The position numbers and the translations under genes are program-made. Shown here piece after piece: positions 7,763 through 16,494 of a stretch of 64,000 nucleotides of DNA. Origin of the DNA: Comamonas sp. (lineage in GTDB: Bacteria; Pseudomonadota; Gammaproteobacteria; Burkholderiales; Burkholderiaceae_C); contig JAITLR010000009.1 of the NCBI GenBank assembly GCA_031277805.1, forward strand, positions 558,001 to 622,000, written 5' to 3'. Every line of letters begins with the position of its first letter. Position 1 is the stretch's first letter. The notes below the pieces were generated by a model. That model ran no database searches. It was not told the origin of the DNA and worked only from the letters and a program-made list of their open reading frames with translations.

Positions 7763-9553
7763 ATGGCAGAGCCCTCCTCCGACTGGCAACACACTCTGAT
7801 TCCTCTGGAATCGGCCATCAACCGTCAGGCAGATGCCAATCTGAAAGCACCGTTTGTCCGCCTCTGGCAGGCTTTTCTGAGCGGCCGCGTGCTGCTGGCT
7901 GTCGCCCTGCTGTTGCTGCAGACCCTGAATCTGCAACTGCAGAAAATCAGCTCTCCCCTGGTCTGGCTGATCTGCATCGTTTATCTGGCGCTGACGCTGA
8001 TCATGCGCCTGGTGGCGGGACGCAACCTTCCCGCACCAAGCGCAGGCATGCAGTGGCTACCCGTCATCGGCGTGGACCTTGCCGTGATTTTTTTGCTGCA
8101 GGTTCTGCAGGCAGGCTCGCTGAACTACACAGCTTTGCTGGCCATTCCGATTCTGATTTCCTCCGCTCTGGGCGGGCTGATGCTGGCCTTTGGCACGACG
8201 GCTGCCGTGACGCTTCTGATGCTGGGGTACACCTTCTGGCAGCAGTCTCACGGCTTCAGCGACACCGCCCAGGCCTACTACCAGACGGCATTTTCCTGTG
8301 CCGGCTATTTCTGCGTGGCCTATCTCACGCACGAACTGGCCAAGCGCGTGCGGCGCGAGCGGGCTGCAGCGCTCTACAACCAGGTACGCACCAAGACCCA
8401 GGAGCAGGTCAACGCCCTGGTCATCAACCATCTCTCGGACGGTGTGCTGGTGGTGGACTCCAGCCTGCAGGTCATGCAAGCCAACCCCGCAGCACTGCGC
8501 TTGCTGGGTCTGCCTGAGCTGCATGCGCAGAACTTTTCCCTGCAGACACAGCCCTGGTGGCAGCCCTTGACCGAGGTTGTTCAAACCACTTTCTCCCATG
8601 CACGCCCCCTGTCCGTCACCGTTCATCTGCAAGCCAATGAACAGGGCACCACCACGGGCCTGGATGTACGCGCCCGGGTGACCGAGGTCGAGACCTCCTA
8701 CCTGAACAGCGCCCCCGGTCCGTCTGTCAGTCATTCGCTGTGTGTGATGTTCCTGCACGATCTGCGCGAGATGGAGGCCCAGATGCGCACCGAAAAACTG
8801 GCCTCCATGGGACGTATGTCCGCAGCCGTGGCCCATGAAATCCGCAACCCTCTGGCAGCCATCACCCAGGCCAATGCGCTGCTGGCCGAAGACCTGAGCA
8901 GCCAGCCCACCCAGCAGCAGCTGTGCCGCATCGTGGGCCAGAACGCAGACAGACTGGCCCGCATTGCCGAAGAGATTCTCAACATTGCCCGCGTGCAACA
9001 AGGTAGCGACACCAGCCCCGCACAGACGCTGGCACTGGACACCCAACTGGCCCTCAGCAGCCAGGAGTGGCAAGGCCAGACCTCACCACCTCGCCAACTG
9101 TTGCTGCAGCTCAATGCTCCCGCGCGCCATATCGTCTTTGACGAGGAACATCTGCGCCGCGTGCTCATCAACTTGCTGGACAATGCCCAGCGACACCGCA
9201 GCAACACCAGCCATCCGGCCAGCCTGCAACTGGTCAGCGGTCATGGCTGCGAGGAGCTGCAGATCCAGTATGCACCGCTGCAGGACAGCAGCTGGTTCAT
9301 GGTCTGGAGCGACGGTGCACCGCTGGAGGCCAGCGTGCAGCGCCATTTGTTCGAGCCGTTTTTCTCGTCGCAAAGTCGCTCCAGCGGCCTGGGCCTGTAT
9401 ATCTGCCGTGAGCTGTGCCAGCGCTACGGCGCCAGCATCAGCTATCAGCGCCTGACCCGCGACGGCGTCTCTGGCAACGCATTCATCGTCAGCCTGCGCA
9501 GCGGCCCTGCCACTGCCACCAACCGCCCCCTGTTTGATTCGATCATGGTGTAA
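7763..9553 (+). CDS. pilS: PilS-type membrane sensor histidine kinase
   Basis: 596 residues. About six transmembrane helices fill roughly residues 35-190, followed by a PAS-like region (VNALVINHLSDGVLVVDSSLQVMQANPAALRLLG, about 215-250), a HisKA domain with the H-box SAAVAHEIRNPLAAI (phospho-acceptor His near residue 358) and a HATPase_c domain with the N-box LINLLDNAQRH and the G-box SSGLGLYICRE. The layout of six helices, PAS and kinase is that of PilS, which controls type IV pilin transcription through PilR. The cognate regulator follows after five bases. No pilin gene is in the window, so the pilus target is inferred from homology. Confidence 0.85.
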   Translation: MAEPSSDWQHTLIPLESAINRQADANLKAPFVRLWQAFLSGRVLLAVALLLLQTLNLQLQKISSPLVWLICIVYLALTLIMRLVAGRNLPAPSAGMQWLPVIGVDLAVIFLLQVLQAGSLNYTALLAIPILISSALGGLMLAFGTTAAVTLLMLGYTFWQQSHGFSDTAQAYYQTAFSCAGYFCVAYLTHELAKRVRRERAAALYNQVRTKTQEQVNALVINHLSDGVLVVDSSLQVMQANPAALRLLGLPELHAQNFSLQTQPWWQPLTEVVQTTFSHARPLSVTVHLQANEQGTTTGLDVRARVTEVETSYLNSAPGPSVSHSLCVMFLHDLREMEAQMRTEKLASMGRMSAAVAHEIRNPLAAITQANALLAEDLSSQPTQQQLCRIVGQNADRLARIAEEILNIARVQQGSDTSPAQTLALDTQLALSSQEWQGQTSPPRQLLLQLNAPARHIVFDEEHLRRVLINLLDNAQRHRSNTSHPASLQLVSGHGCEELQIQYAPLQDSSWFMVWSDGAPLEASVQRHLFEPFFSSQSRSSGLGLYICRELCQRYGASISYQRLTRDGVSGNAFIVSLRSGPATATNRPLFDSIMV

Positions 9554-9558
9554 GCCTC

Positions 9559-11061
9559 GTGAATTCCTTGCCCACATCCCCCACCTTCGCCAGCATCCTG
9601 GTCGTGGACGACGAGCCCGATCTGCGTACGCTCTATGAGCTGACCTTGCTGCGCGAAGGCTATCGCGTGGAAACGGCAGGTTCGGTACAGGAAGCGGCGC
9701 AGCTGCTGCTGAGCAAGCGCTTTGACGTGATGATCAGCGATATGCGCCTGCCCGACGGCACCGGCATGGAGCTGCTGCTGCAACTGCGCGAGCAGACCCG
9801 GCCCGAGCGCTGCATCGTCATGACCGCCTATGGCTCCGCCGAGAACGCAGTCGACGCACTGCGTGCCGGGGCTTTTGATTACCTGACCAAGCCTGTGGAT
9901 CTGCGCCAGTTCCGCCAGGTGGTCGCCTCTGCCATTCAGGGCATAGGCGCCGTTCCCACTCCCGGCGTCCCCCCCAGCACGGCAACAGATGCGGCAAGCT
10001 GTCGGCCATTGCAGGGCGACGCGGCCTTGAAGGCACTGGTCGGCGATTCACCCGCCATGCAAAACGTCAAGCAGCGCATTGCCAAGGTTGCCAAGGGCAT
10101 GGCACCTGTGCTGGTCCATGGCGAATCGGGCACGGGCAAGGAGCTGGTGGCCCGTGCGCTGCACGCCTGCAGCCAGCGCGCAGACGGCCCCCTGGTTGCC
10201 GTCAACTGCGGCGCCATTCCCGAAAATCTGCTCGAAGCCGAATTCTTCGGCGCCCGCAAAGGTTCATACACCGGCGCCACGCAAGACCGGCCCGGCTACT
10301 TTCAGGCCGCACAGGGCGGCACATTGTTTCTCGACGAGATCGGTGATCTGCCCCTGGCCATGCAGGCCAAGCTGCTGCGCGCGATACAGGAGCGCAAGAT
10401 ACGCTGCCTGGGCAGCACACAGGAGGAAGCCGTCGATGTGCGCATCGTCAGCGCCACCCACCGCGACCTGGCAGCGCAGGTTCAGGCCGGACAGTTCCGC
10501 CAGGACCTGTTCTACCGTCTCAATGTGATCGAGATCGTCCTGCCGGCTCTGCGCGAGCGTCGCGGCGACCTGCCCGATCTCTGCCGTGCGCTGCTGACCA
10601 AGCTGGCCCATGAATCCGGTCTGCACACCCCCGAACTCGACGCGACCAGCCTGGGCCAGCTTGCCCAGCTGGAGCTGCCGGGCAATGTTCGCGAGCTGGA
10701 AAACGTGCTGCATCGCGCCATTGCGCTGGGCGATGACGGGCCGCTGCGCCTGCCGCAACCCATGGCATCTGGTGATGCTGTTCCCTCGCGCCAAGGTGCT
10801 CCGCTGTCAGCAGCATCTGCTCCACTGCCGCCGCAAGCTGCATCGGCGGATACACCCGCCGAGTTGCCCCAGGACCTGCAGGCCTGGCTCGACGAGAAAG
10901 AGCGTCATATTCTGGTACAAGCCCTGCAAGACAACGGCTTCAATCGCACCGCTGCCGCCACCCGCCTGGGCATCAGCCTGCGCCAGATTCGCTACCGCAT
11001 TGAACGCCTGGGCATCGACCTGCCCTCGGAAGGAAACAAGCACCATGGCGACAACGCCTGA
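9559..11061 (+). CDS. pilR: PilR-type sigma-54-dependent response regulator
   Basis: 500 residues from GTG at 9559. Receiver domain (about 13-125) with acidic DDEPD and phospho-acceptor Asp61 in ISDMRLP; AAA+ domain (about 165-395) with Walker A GESGTGKE near residue 188, Walker B TLFLDEIGDL and a sigma-54 contact loop reading GSYTGA rather than the textbook GAFTGA; C-terminal Fis-type helix-turn-helix with NRTAAATRLGISLRQIRYRIERL. It activates sigma-54 RNA polymerase when phosphorylated by the adjacent sensor. A low-complexity Ser/Ala/Pro linker joins AAA+ and DNA-binding parts. The next gene starts 17 bases before its stop. Confidence 0.88.
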   Translation: MNSLPTSPTFASILVVDDEPDLRTLYELTLLREGYRVETAGSVQEAAQLLLSKRFDVMISDMRLPDGTGMELLLQLREQTRPERCIVMTAYGSAENAVDALRAGAFDYLTKPVDLRQFRQVVASAIQGIGAVPTPGVPPSTATDAASCRPLQGDAALKALVGDSPAMQNVKQRIAKVAKGMAPVLVHGESGTGKELVARALHACSQRADGPLVAVNCGAIPENLLEAEFFGARKGSYTGATQDRPGYFQAAQGGTLFLDEIGDLPLAMQAKLLRAIQERKIRCLGSTQEEAVDVRIVSATHRDLAAQVQAGQFRQDLFYRLNVIEIVLPALRERRGDLPDLCRALLTKLAHESGLHTPELDATSLGQLAQLELPGNVRELENVLHRAIALGDDGPLRLPQPMASGDAVPSRQGAPLSAASAPLPPQAASADTPAELPQDLQAWLDEKERHILVQALQDNGFNRTAAATRLGISLRQIRYRIERLGIDLPSEGNKHHGDNA

Positions 11062-11656
11062 ACCCTCCGACCACCAGGCGGCATGGCAGGCCGGTTGGTG
11101 GCAGTCTGCGCAGCAACTGCCTTCGCCCAATTTCGGTCCACGTCCGCCGGGCGCGGAGATTGACCTGGTGGTCATCCACTCCATCAGCCTGCCCCCGGGT
11201 CAATACGGCACAGGCGCCGTTCAGCAGCTGTTCACCAATCAGCTGGACTGGGATGCCCACCCCTATTACCAGAGCATTCGCGGCCTGGAAGTTTCTTCAC
11301 ATTTTTTCATCACCCGCCAAGGCGTGATCTGGCAGTTCGTCAGCTGTGACGATCGTGCCTGGCATGCCGGCGTGAGCCAGTGGCGAGGACGTGATCGCTG
11401 CAACGACGACTCCATCGGCATCGAGCTGGAAGGCCTGGAGGGGCTGCACTTTGACGCACCGCAATACCGGGCGCTGCAACAACTGTGCGAGGCCATTGCC
11501 GCGCAATACCCGGTGCACTACATCGCCGGACACGAGCACATAGCACCTGGGCGCAAGCAGGACCCCGGCCCTGGATTTGACTGGCACAGGCTGCAGCGAC
11601 AGCTGGGGGGCGCGGCTAGCACCCGGGCCTGGGAGCTTCCTTCGCCTGCGGTCTGA
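11045..11656 (+). CDS. ampD: AmpD, 1,6-anhydro-N-acetylmuramyl-L-alanine amidase
   Basis: 203 residues. A cytoplasmic zinc amidase that removes the peptide from recycled anhydro-muropeptides. Family motifs seen: VVIHSISLPPG with the first zinc-ligand His, SSHFFITRQGVIWQFV, AWHAGVS, DDSIGIELEG and the C-terminal GHEHIAPGRKQDPGPGFDW with the second His and the catalytic Lys/Asp. The start is ATG at 11045 with GGAAGGAAAC upstream inside pilR, giving a 17-base overlap. It belongs functionally with mpl at 24308 in murein recycling, and by position may be co-transcribed with pilSR. Confidence 0.93.
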   Translation: MATTPEPSDHQAAWQAGWWQSAQQLPSPNFGPRPPGAEIDLVVIHSISLPPGQYGTGAVQQLFTNQLDWDAHPYYQSIRGLEVSSHFFITRQGVIWQFVSCDDRAWHAGVSQWRGRDRCNDDSIGIELEGLEGLHFDAPQYRALQQLCEAIAAQYPVHYIAGHEHIAPGRKQDPGPGFDWHRLQRQLGGAASTRAWELPSPAV

Positions 11657-11996
11657 GATTTTCATAGCATTCTCCGCAAGCGAGTTGGCAGCTTCAGAGC
11701 AACTTCCTCCTTAAGTCATTTGCAGACGGGCGTCAGAAGCTCATCTTTTGAGAGCTGCATGACTGCCGTCTCATTGCCCAAGCTTCGTACTCTCCTGTCA
11801 ATGACGCACCTGCAGCAACTGTCGCCTGCATCAAACACGCAATTTTTTTACATATTTCCCGTGCGGAAATCAGCTGCTGCGCAACCCCGCCACAGGCCTT
11901 TATTCATGCGGGATGAAGTCATTTTCAAAGCTGTCAAGCGGCTGAGGAAATGTCCGTTTCAGTAGTTTCATCAGGTCAGTCAGATTGAAGAGCGAT
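11657..11996. other. Intergenic region before the nrdA promoter
   Basis: 340 bases with no convincing gene. It includes a low-GC patch near 11840-11860. A short stretch near 11664-11692 vaguely resembles the AGCTATCAA-type dispersed repeat. I see no terminator for the pilSR-ampD transcript here. Confidence 0.45.
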
Positions 11997-12043
11997 ACAC
12001 TACCGGTAGTGTTTTAGAGCGCCCCAGACCCCACATATAGTGT
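11997..12043 (+). promoter_or_regulatory. nrdAB promoter with two NrdR boxes
   Basis: Box 1, ACACTACCGGTAGTGT at 11997-12012, is a perfect 16-bp palindrome; box 2, at 12028-12043, matches ACACTATATATAGTGT at 13 of 16 positions. Their starts are 31 bp apart, the three-turn spacing typical of NrdR operators. A sigma-70-like promoter TTTAGA (12013-12018), 17-bp spacer, TATAGT (12036-12041) sits between and under them, so bound NrdR would block RNA polymerase. NrdR represses ribonucleotide reductase genes when dATP is plentiful; no nrdR gene is in the window. Confidence 0.85.
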
Positions 12044-12051
12044 TTACAAGT

Positions 12052-12082
12052 TGTGCACACCCTGTGCAAACTGTGTGCAAAC
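12052..12082 (+). repeat. Three 11-bp-spaced direct repeats TGTGCAMAC in the nrdA leader
   Basis: TGTGCACAC at 12052-12060, TGTGCAAAC at 12063-12071 and TGTGCAAAC at 12074-12082 repeat every 11 bp, on nearly the same face of the helix, just downstream of the predicted transcription start. Each is within one or two bases of the loose DnaA-box pattern TGTGNAWAA. Either a DnaA-type or other activator/repressor array is possible. Confidence 0.5.
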
Positions 12083-12106
12083 CCGGCGCCGAATCGTTTG
12101 TTTGCT

Positions 12107-12127
12107 GGCCTGCTTAGTGTGCAGGCC
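12107..12127 (+). other. Hairpin in the nrdA 5' leader
   Basis: GGCCTGC and GCAGGCC form a perfect 7-bp stem with a 7-base loop, followed by TTTG. It lies 37 bases before the nrdA start. The U-tract is too short for a confident terminator; an mRNA-stability or weak attenuation role is possible. Confidence 0.4.
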
Positions 12128-12164
12128 TTTGTCTGCCTATCCACATTTGAATCAGAGGAAACTT

Positions 12165-15077
12165 ATGCAAGAAGCGTTGAACCCACTGTCTTCTGCCGCG
12201 CCCGACAGCGCAGCCAATTCTTCCTCCCAATCCGACAGCTACCAGGTCATCCGCCGCAGCGGTGATGTGGTTTCCTTCGCCCCTCAGAAAATCGCCGTGG
12301 CCCTGACCAAGGCGTTTCTGGCCGTGCGTGGCGCACAAGGTGCCGCCTCCGCCAGCGTGCGCGATACCGTCAACGAATTGACCGAAGGCGTGGTTCGCGC
12401 CCTGCAGCGCTCGCGTCCCGACGGCGGGACCTTCCACATCGAAGACATCCAGGACCAGGTTGAACTGGGCCTGATGCGCGGCGGTCACCAGGATGTGGCC
12501 CGTGCCTATGTGCTGTACCGCGAGGCCCGCAACCAGGAACGTGCCGAGCAGAAGAAAGTGGCCGTGGCGGCCGCCGCAGCAGCGGCTGCCAAGCCCGCCC
12601 TGCAGGTGACCGACAACGGCCAGCGCGTGCCCCTGGACCAGGAGCGCCTGCAGTCGCTGATCGCATCGGCTTGCCGCAACCTGAATGCCGATATCCAGCC
12701 CGCCCCCATCGTGGCCGAGACGCTGCGCAATCTGTATGACGGCGTGCCTATCGAAGAAGTGTTCAAGGCATCCATCCTGGCGGCCCGCACGCTGATCGAA
12801 AAAGATCCCGACTACACCTATGTCACGGCCCGCCTGCTGCTGCACACCATCGTGCGCGAAGTCATGGGCCGCGATGTGGCGCCTGCCGACATGCAGACCG
12901 CCTATACCGAATACTTCCCCGGCTTCATCCAGAAGGGCGTGGACAACGAGCTGCTCAACCCCGAGCTGCTGAACTACGACCTGCCCCGTCTGGCTGCAGC
13001 CCTCAAGGCCGAGCGCGACCAGCAGTTCGACTACCTGGGTCTGCAGACCCTGTACGACCGCTACTTCCTGCATGTGCGCAAGACACGCATCGAGTTGCCC
13101 CAGTCCTTCTTCATGCGCGTGGCCATGGGCCTGGCACTGAACGAGCAGGACCGCAACGCCCGTGCCATCGAGTTCTACGAGCTGCTGTCGTCCTTCGACT
13201 TCATGTCGTCCACTCCCACGCTGTTCAACAGCGGCACGCTGCGCTCGCAGCTGTCGTCCTGCTACCTGACCACCGTGCCCGACGACCTGGACGGCATCTA
13301 CGAATCCATCAAGGAAAACGCTCTGCTGTCCAAGTTTGCTGGCGGCCTGGGCAATGACTGGACCCGTGTGCGTGCCCTGGGCTCGCGCATCAAGGGCACG
13401 AACGGCGAATCGCAAGGCGTGGTTCCCTTCCTCAAGGTCGTCAACGACACGGCCGTCGCCGTGAACCAGGGCGGCAAGCGCAAGGGCGCGGTCTGCACCT
13501 ATCTGGAATCCTGGCACCTGGACATCGAAGAATTCCTGGAGCTGCGCAAGAACACCGGCGACGACCGCCGCCGCACCCATGACATGAACACGGCCAACTG
13601 GATTCCAGACCTGTTCATGAAGCGTGTGATGGAAAAGGGTGACTGGACCCTGTTCTCGCCCGCCGACACACCTGACCTGCACGATCTGTTCGGCGAAGCC
13701 TTCGAGAAGGCCTACACCGCTTACGAAACCAAGGCCGACAAGGGTGAGCTCAAGCTGTTCAAGCGCGTGCCTGCCGTGGATCTGTGGCGCAAGATGCTCT
13801 CGATGCTGTTCGAGACCGGCCACCCCTGGATCACCTTCAAGGACCCTTGCAACATTCGCTCGCCCCAGCAACATGTGGGTGTGGTGCACTCTTCCAATCT
13901 GTGCACCGAGATCACGCTCAACACCAGCGACACCGAAACCGCCGTCTGCAACCTGGGCTCGGTCAACCTGTCGCGCCACATCAAGGATGGCCAGATTGAT
14001 CACGACAAGCTGCGCAAGACCGTGAACACGGCCATGCGCATGCTGGACAACGTGATCGACATCAACTACTACGCCGTGCAAAAGGCCAAGGACTCCAATC
14101 TGCGCCACCGCCCTGTGGGCATGGGCCTGATGGGCTTCCAGGACGCGCTGTATGAAATGCGCACCGCCTACGCCAGCCAGGGCGCCGTGGAATTCGCCGA
14201 CGAATCCATGGAAGCCATCTGCTACTACGCCTACTGGGCTTCGACCGAGCTGGCCAAGGAACGCGGCACCTACTCCACCTTCAAGGGCTCTCTGTGGGAC
14301 CAGGGCATCCTGCCCCCCGACACCCTGAAGCTGCTGGAAAAGGCCCGCGGCGGTTATGTGGAAGTGGATCGCTCCGCCAAGCTGGACTGGGATGCCCTGC
14401 GCGCCAAGATCGCCAAGGACGGCATGCGCAACTCCAACTGCGTGGCCATCGCCCCCACCGCCACCATCTCCAACATCGTGGGCGTGGATGCTTCGATCGA
14501 GCCCTCGTTCGGCAACCTGTCCGTGAAGTCCAACCTGTCTGGCGAGTTCACCGTCATCAACCAGTACCTGGTGCGTGACCTCAAGCGCCTGGGCCTGTGG
14601 GACGATGTGATGGTCATGGACCTCAAGCACTTCGACGGCTCGCTGCGTGCCATCGACCGCGTGCCGCAAGAGATCAAGAATCTCTACGCCACTGCGTTCG
14701 AAGTCTCGCCCGAATGGCTGGTGGAAGCCGCCTCGCGCCGCCAGAAGTGGATCGACCAGGCTCAGAGCCTGAACATCTACATGGCTGGTGCATCGGGCAA
14801 GAAGCTGCACGACACCTACATGCTGGCCTGGGTTCGCGGCCTCAAGACCACCTACTACCTGCGCACTACCAGCGCGACCAACATCGAGAAGTCCACCGTG
14901 CAAAGCCGTGTGCTGAACGCCGTGTCCTCCGGTGCCCCTGCCGCTTCGACAGCACCTGCAGCCAAGCCTGCAATGAGCGCACTGGAAGCCGCTGCCGCCG
15001 CTGCCCGTGTCCAGGCACCGGCGACGGACATCAAGTTCTGCGCGATCGACGACCCTGGTTGCGAGGCATGTCAATAA
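12165..15077 (+). CDS. nrdA: Class Ia ribonucleoside-diphosphate reductase, alpha subunit
   Basis: 970 residues from ATG at 12165, preceded by GAGGAAAC. Reduces ribonucleoside diphosphates to deoxy forms with the beta subunit NrdB. The N-terminus holds two ATP-cone regulatory domains: VIRRSGDVVSFAPQKIAVAL (about 25-110) and VTDNGQRVPLDQERLQSLI (about 148-240), the duplicated arrangement known from Pseudomonas NrdA. The barrel carries SSCYL, NLCTEITLNTS, the active-site region AVCNLGSVNLS, and PTATISNIVG. The extreme C-terminus CAIDDPGCEACQ has the mobile cysteine pair that is re-reduced by thioredoxin or glutaredoxin. An Ala/Pro-rich linker precedes it. A 3'-end repeat begins directly at the stop; nrdB follows after 150 bases. 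Confidence 0.96.
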   Translation: MQEALNPLSSAAPDSAANSSSQSDSYQVIRRSGDVVSFAPQKIAVALTKAFLAVRGAQGAASASVRDTVNELTEGVVRALQRSRPDGGTFHIEDIQDQVELGLMRGGHQDVARAYVLYREARNQERAEQKKVAVAAAAAAAAKPALQVTDNGQRVPLDQERLQSLIASACRNLNADIQPAPIVAETLRNLYDGVPIEEVFKASILAARTLIEKDPDYTYVTARLLLHTIVREVMGRDVAPADMQTAYTEYFPGFIQKGVDNELLNPELLNYDLPRLAAALKAERDQQFDYLGLQTLYDRYFLHVRKTRIELPQSFFMRVAMGLALNEQDRNARAIEFYELLSSFDFMSSTPTLFNSGTLRSQLSSCYLTTVPDDLDGIYESIKENALLSKFAGGLGNDWTRVRALGSRIKGTNGESQGVVPFLKVVNDTAVAVNQGGKRKGAVCTYLESWHLDIEEFLELRKNTGDDRRRTHDMNTANWIPDLFMKRVMEKGDWTLFSPADTPDLHDLFGEAFEKAYTAYETKADKGELKLFKRVPAVDLWRKMLSMLFETGHPWITFKDPCNIRSPQQHVGVVHSSNLCTEITLNTSDTETAVCNLGSVNLSRHIKDGQIDHDKLRKTVNTAMRMLDNVIDINYYAVQKAKDSNLRHRPVGMGLMGFQDALYEMRTAYASQGAVEFADESMEAICYYAYWASTELAKERGTYSTFKGSLWDQGILPPDTLKLLEKARGGYVEVDRSAKLDWDALRAKIAKDGMRNSNCVAIAPTATISNIVGVDASIEPSFGNLSVKSNLSGEFTVINQYLVRDLKRLGLWDDVMVMDLKHFDGSLRAIDRVPQEIKNLYATAFEVSPEWLVEAASRRQKWIDQAQSLNIYMAGASGKKLHDTYMLAWVRGLKTTYYLRTTSATNIEKSTVQSRVLNAVSSGAPAASTAPAAKPAMSALEAAAAAARVQAPATDIKFCAIDDPGCEACQ

Positions 15078-15078
15078 C

Positions 15079-15140
15079 CCCCTGAGCGGCTGCGCCGCTT
15101 CCCCCTGAGGGGGACGGCGCCCCTGGACTGGGGCGCGCCG
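15079..15140 (+). repeat. 3'-end GC-rich repeat, copy 2 (downstream of nrdA)
   Basis: CCCCCTGAGCGGCTGCGCCGCTTCCCC begins immediately after the nrdA stop codon, followed by GAGGGGGACGGCGCCCC. Two hairpins are possible. Orientation relative to the gene is the same as in the other copies. As it lies between nrdA and nrdB it may reduce read-through or protect the nrdA 3' end. Confidence 0.8.
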
Positions 15141-15227
15141 GTTTTGAACCGCCGTTCACACCATTAGATGAATCAGAAGGCTGGATGTTTTTCAATGCAC
15201 CCAGCTTTTCCCTTAAAGGAATAACTC

Positions 15228-16319
15228 ATGCTGAGCTTTGACGACGACACCTTTGCTCCTTCTACAACCAACGCAGAAGCTGGTGCATCCACCAGCACCC
15301 ACAAGCGCGTGAATGCCGCTGACAAGCGCATCATCAACGCCAAGACCGACGTGAACCAGCTGGTTCCCTTCAAGTACAAGTGGGCCTGGGAAAAGTATCT
15401 GGCTACCTGCGCCAACCACTGGATGCCGCAGGAAGTGAACATGACTCGCGACATCGCTCTGTGGAAGGACCCCAACGGCCTGACCGAAGACGAGCGCCGT
15501 ATCGTCAAGCGCAATCTGGGCTTCTTCGTGACAGCCGACTCGCTGGCCGCCAACAACATCGTGCTGGGCACCTACCGCCACATCACGGCGCCCGAATGCC
15601 GCCAGTTCCTGCTGCGCCAGGCTTTCGAGGAAGCCATCCACACCCACGCCTACCAGTACATCGTGGAGTCGCTGGGTCTCGATGAATCGGAAATCTTCAA
15701 CGCCTATAACGAAGTCCAATCCATCCGCGACAAGGATGAGTTCCTGATCCCCTTCATCGAAGCGATCATGGACCCCAACTTCAAGACAGGCACGCACGAA
15801 ACCGACCAGACACTGCTCAAGTCGCTGATCGTTTTTGCCTGCCTGATGGAAGGTCTGTTCTTCTACGTGGGCTTCACGCAGATCTTGGCACTGGGCCGCC
15901 AGAACAAGATGACAGGCGCGGCCGAGCAGTACCAGTACATCCTGCGCGACGAGTCCATGCACTGCAACTTCGGCATCGACCTGATCAACCAGCTCAAGCT
16001 CGAAAATCCGGGTCTGTGGACAGCCGAGTTCAAGCAGGAAATCACCGCTCTGTTCCAGAAGGCCGTGGAACTCGAATACCGCTATGCCGAAGACACCATG
16101 CCACGCGGCGTGCTGGGCATGAATGCATCGATGTTCAAGGGCTACCTGCGCTACATCGCCAACCGTCGCGCAACTCAGATCGGCCTGGAAGAGCTGTTCC
16201 CTGGCGAAGAAAATCCCTTCCCATGGATGAGCGAAATGATCGATTTGAAGAAAGAACGTAACTTCTTTGAGACACGAGTGATCGAGTATCAGACCGGAGG
16301 CGCACTTTCTTGGGATTAA
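15228..16319 (+). CDS. nrdB: Class Ia ribonucleoside-diphosphate reductase, beta subunit
   Basis: 363 residues. Holds the di-iron centre and tyrosyl radical that start catalysis in NrdA. The iron ligands and radical Tyr are in [12 protein letters not shown], with Glu, His and Tyr spaced as E. coli Glu115, His118 and Tyr122; later ligands are in [11 protein letters not shown] and [10 protein letters not shown]. It is therefore a tyrosyl-radical class Ia enzyme, not the Mn-only Ic type. The C-terminus ends [17 protein letters not shown], the tail that docks into NrdA. AAAGGAATAACTC precedes the ATG. Shares the NrdR-controlled promoter of nrdA unless the intervening repeat terminates transcription. 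Confidence 0.96.
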   Translation: MLSFDDDTFAPSTTNAEAGASTSTHKRVNAADKRIINAKTDVNQLVPFKYKWAWEKYLATCANHWMPQEVNMTRDIALWKDPNGLTEDERRIVKRNLGFFVTADSLAANNIVLGTYRHITAPECRQFLLRQAFEEAIHTHAYQYIVESLGLDESEIFNAYNEVQSIRDKDEFLIPFIEAIMDPNFKTGTHETDQTLLKSLIVFACLMEGLFFYVGFTQILALGRQNKMTGAAEQYQYILRDESMHCNFGIDLINQLKLENPGLWTAEFKQEITALFQKAVELEYRYAEDTMPRGVLGMNASMFKGYLRYIANRRATQIGLEELFPGEENPFPWMSEMIDLKKERNFFETRVIEYQTGGALSWD

Positions 16320-16494
16320 TTGCTTCTAAGCAGGCACAATGCGAGTCATGACTTGCTTCACTTCATTGCTACAAAAAACTGAGATTTTGGCGTGAAGCAA
16401 ATTTGTGTTCCTAGCGATGCGTAACTCCACATCGCTTTGAATCGTCCGGCAATGCAAAGTGCCGGGCGTCTTATGCAAATCAACGAAGGAGAAA

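Noticed and set aside
10262-10279. GSYTGA instead of GAFTGA in the PilR AAA+ domain as a loss-of-function sign
   Set aside because: Variants of this loop with Ser or Tyr occur in functional sigma-54 activators of this branch, and all other motifs are intact.
12114-15074. A 986-codon open frame antisense to nrdA
   Set aside because: It is a shadow of a GC-rich gene with strong codon bias; the translated product is rich in Gly, His and Val without domains, and NrdA motifs are unmistakable on the other strand.
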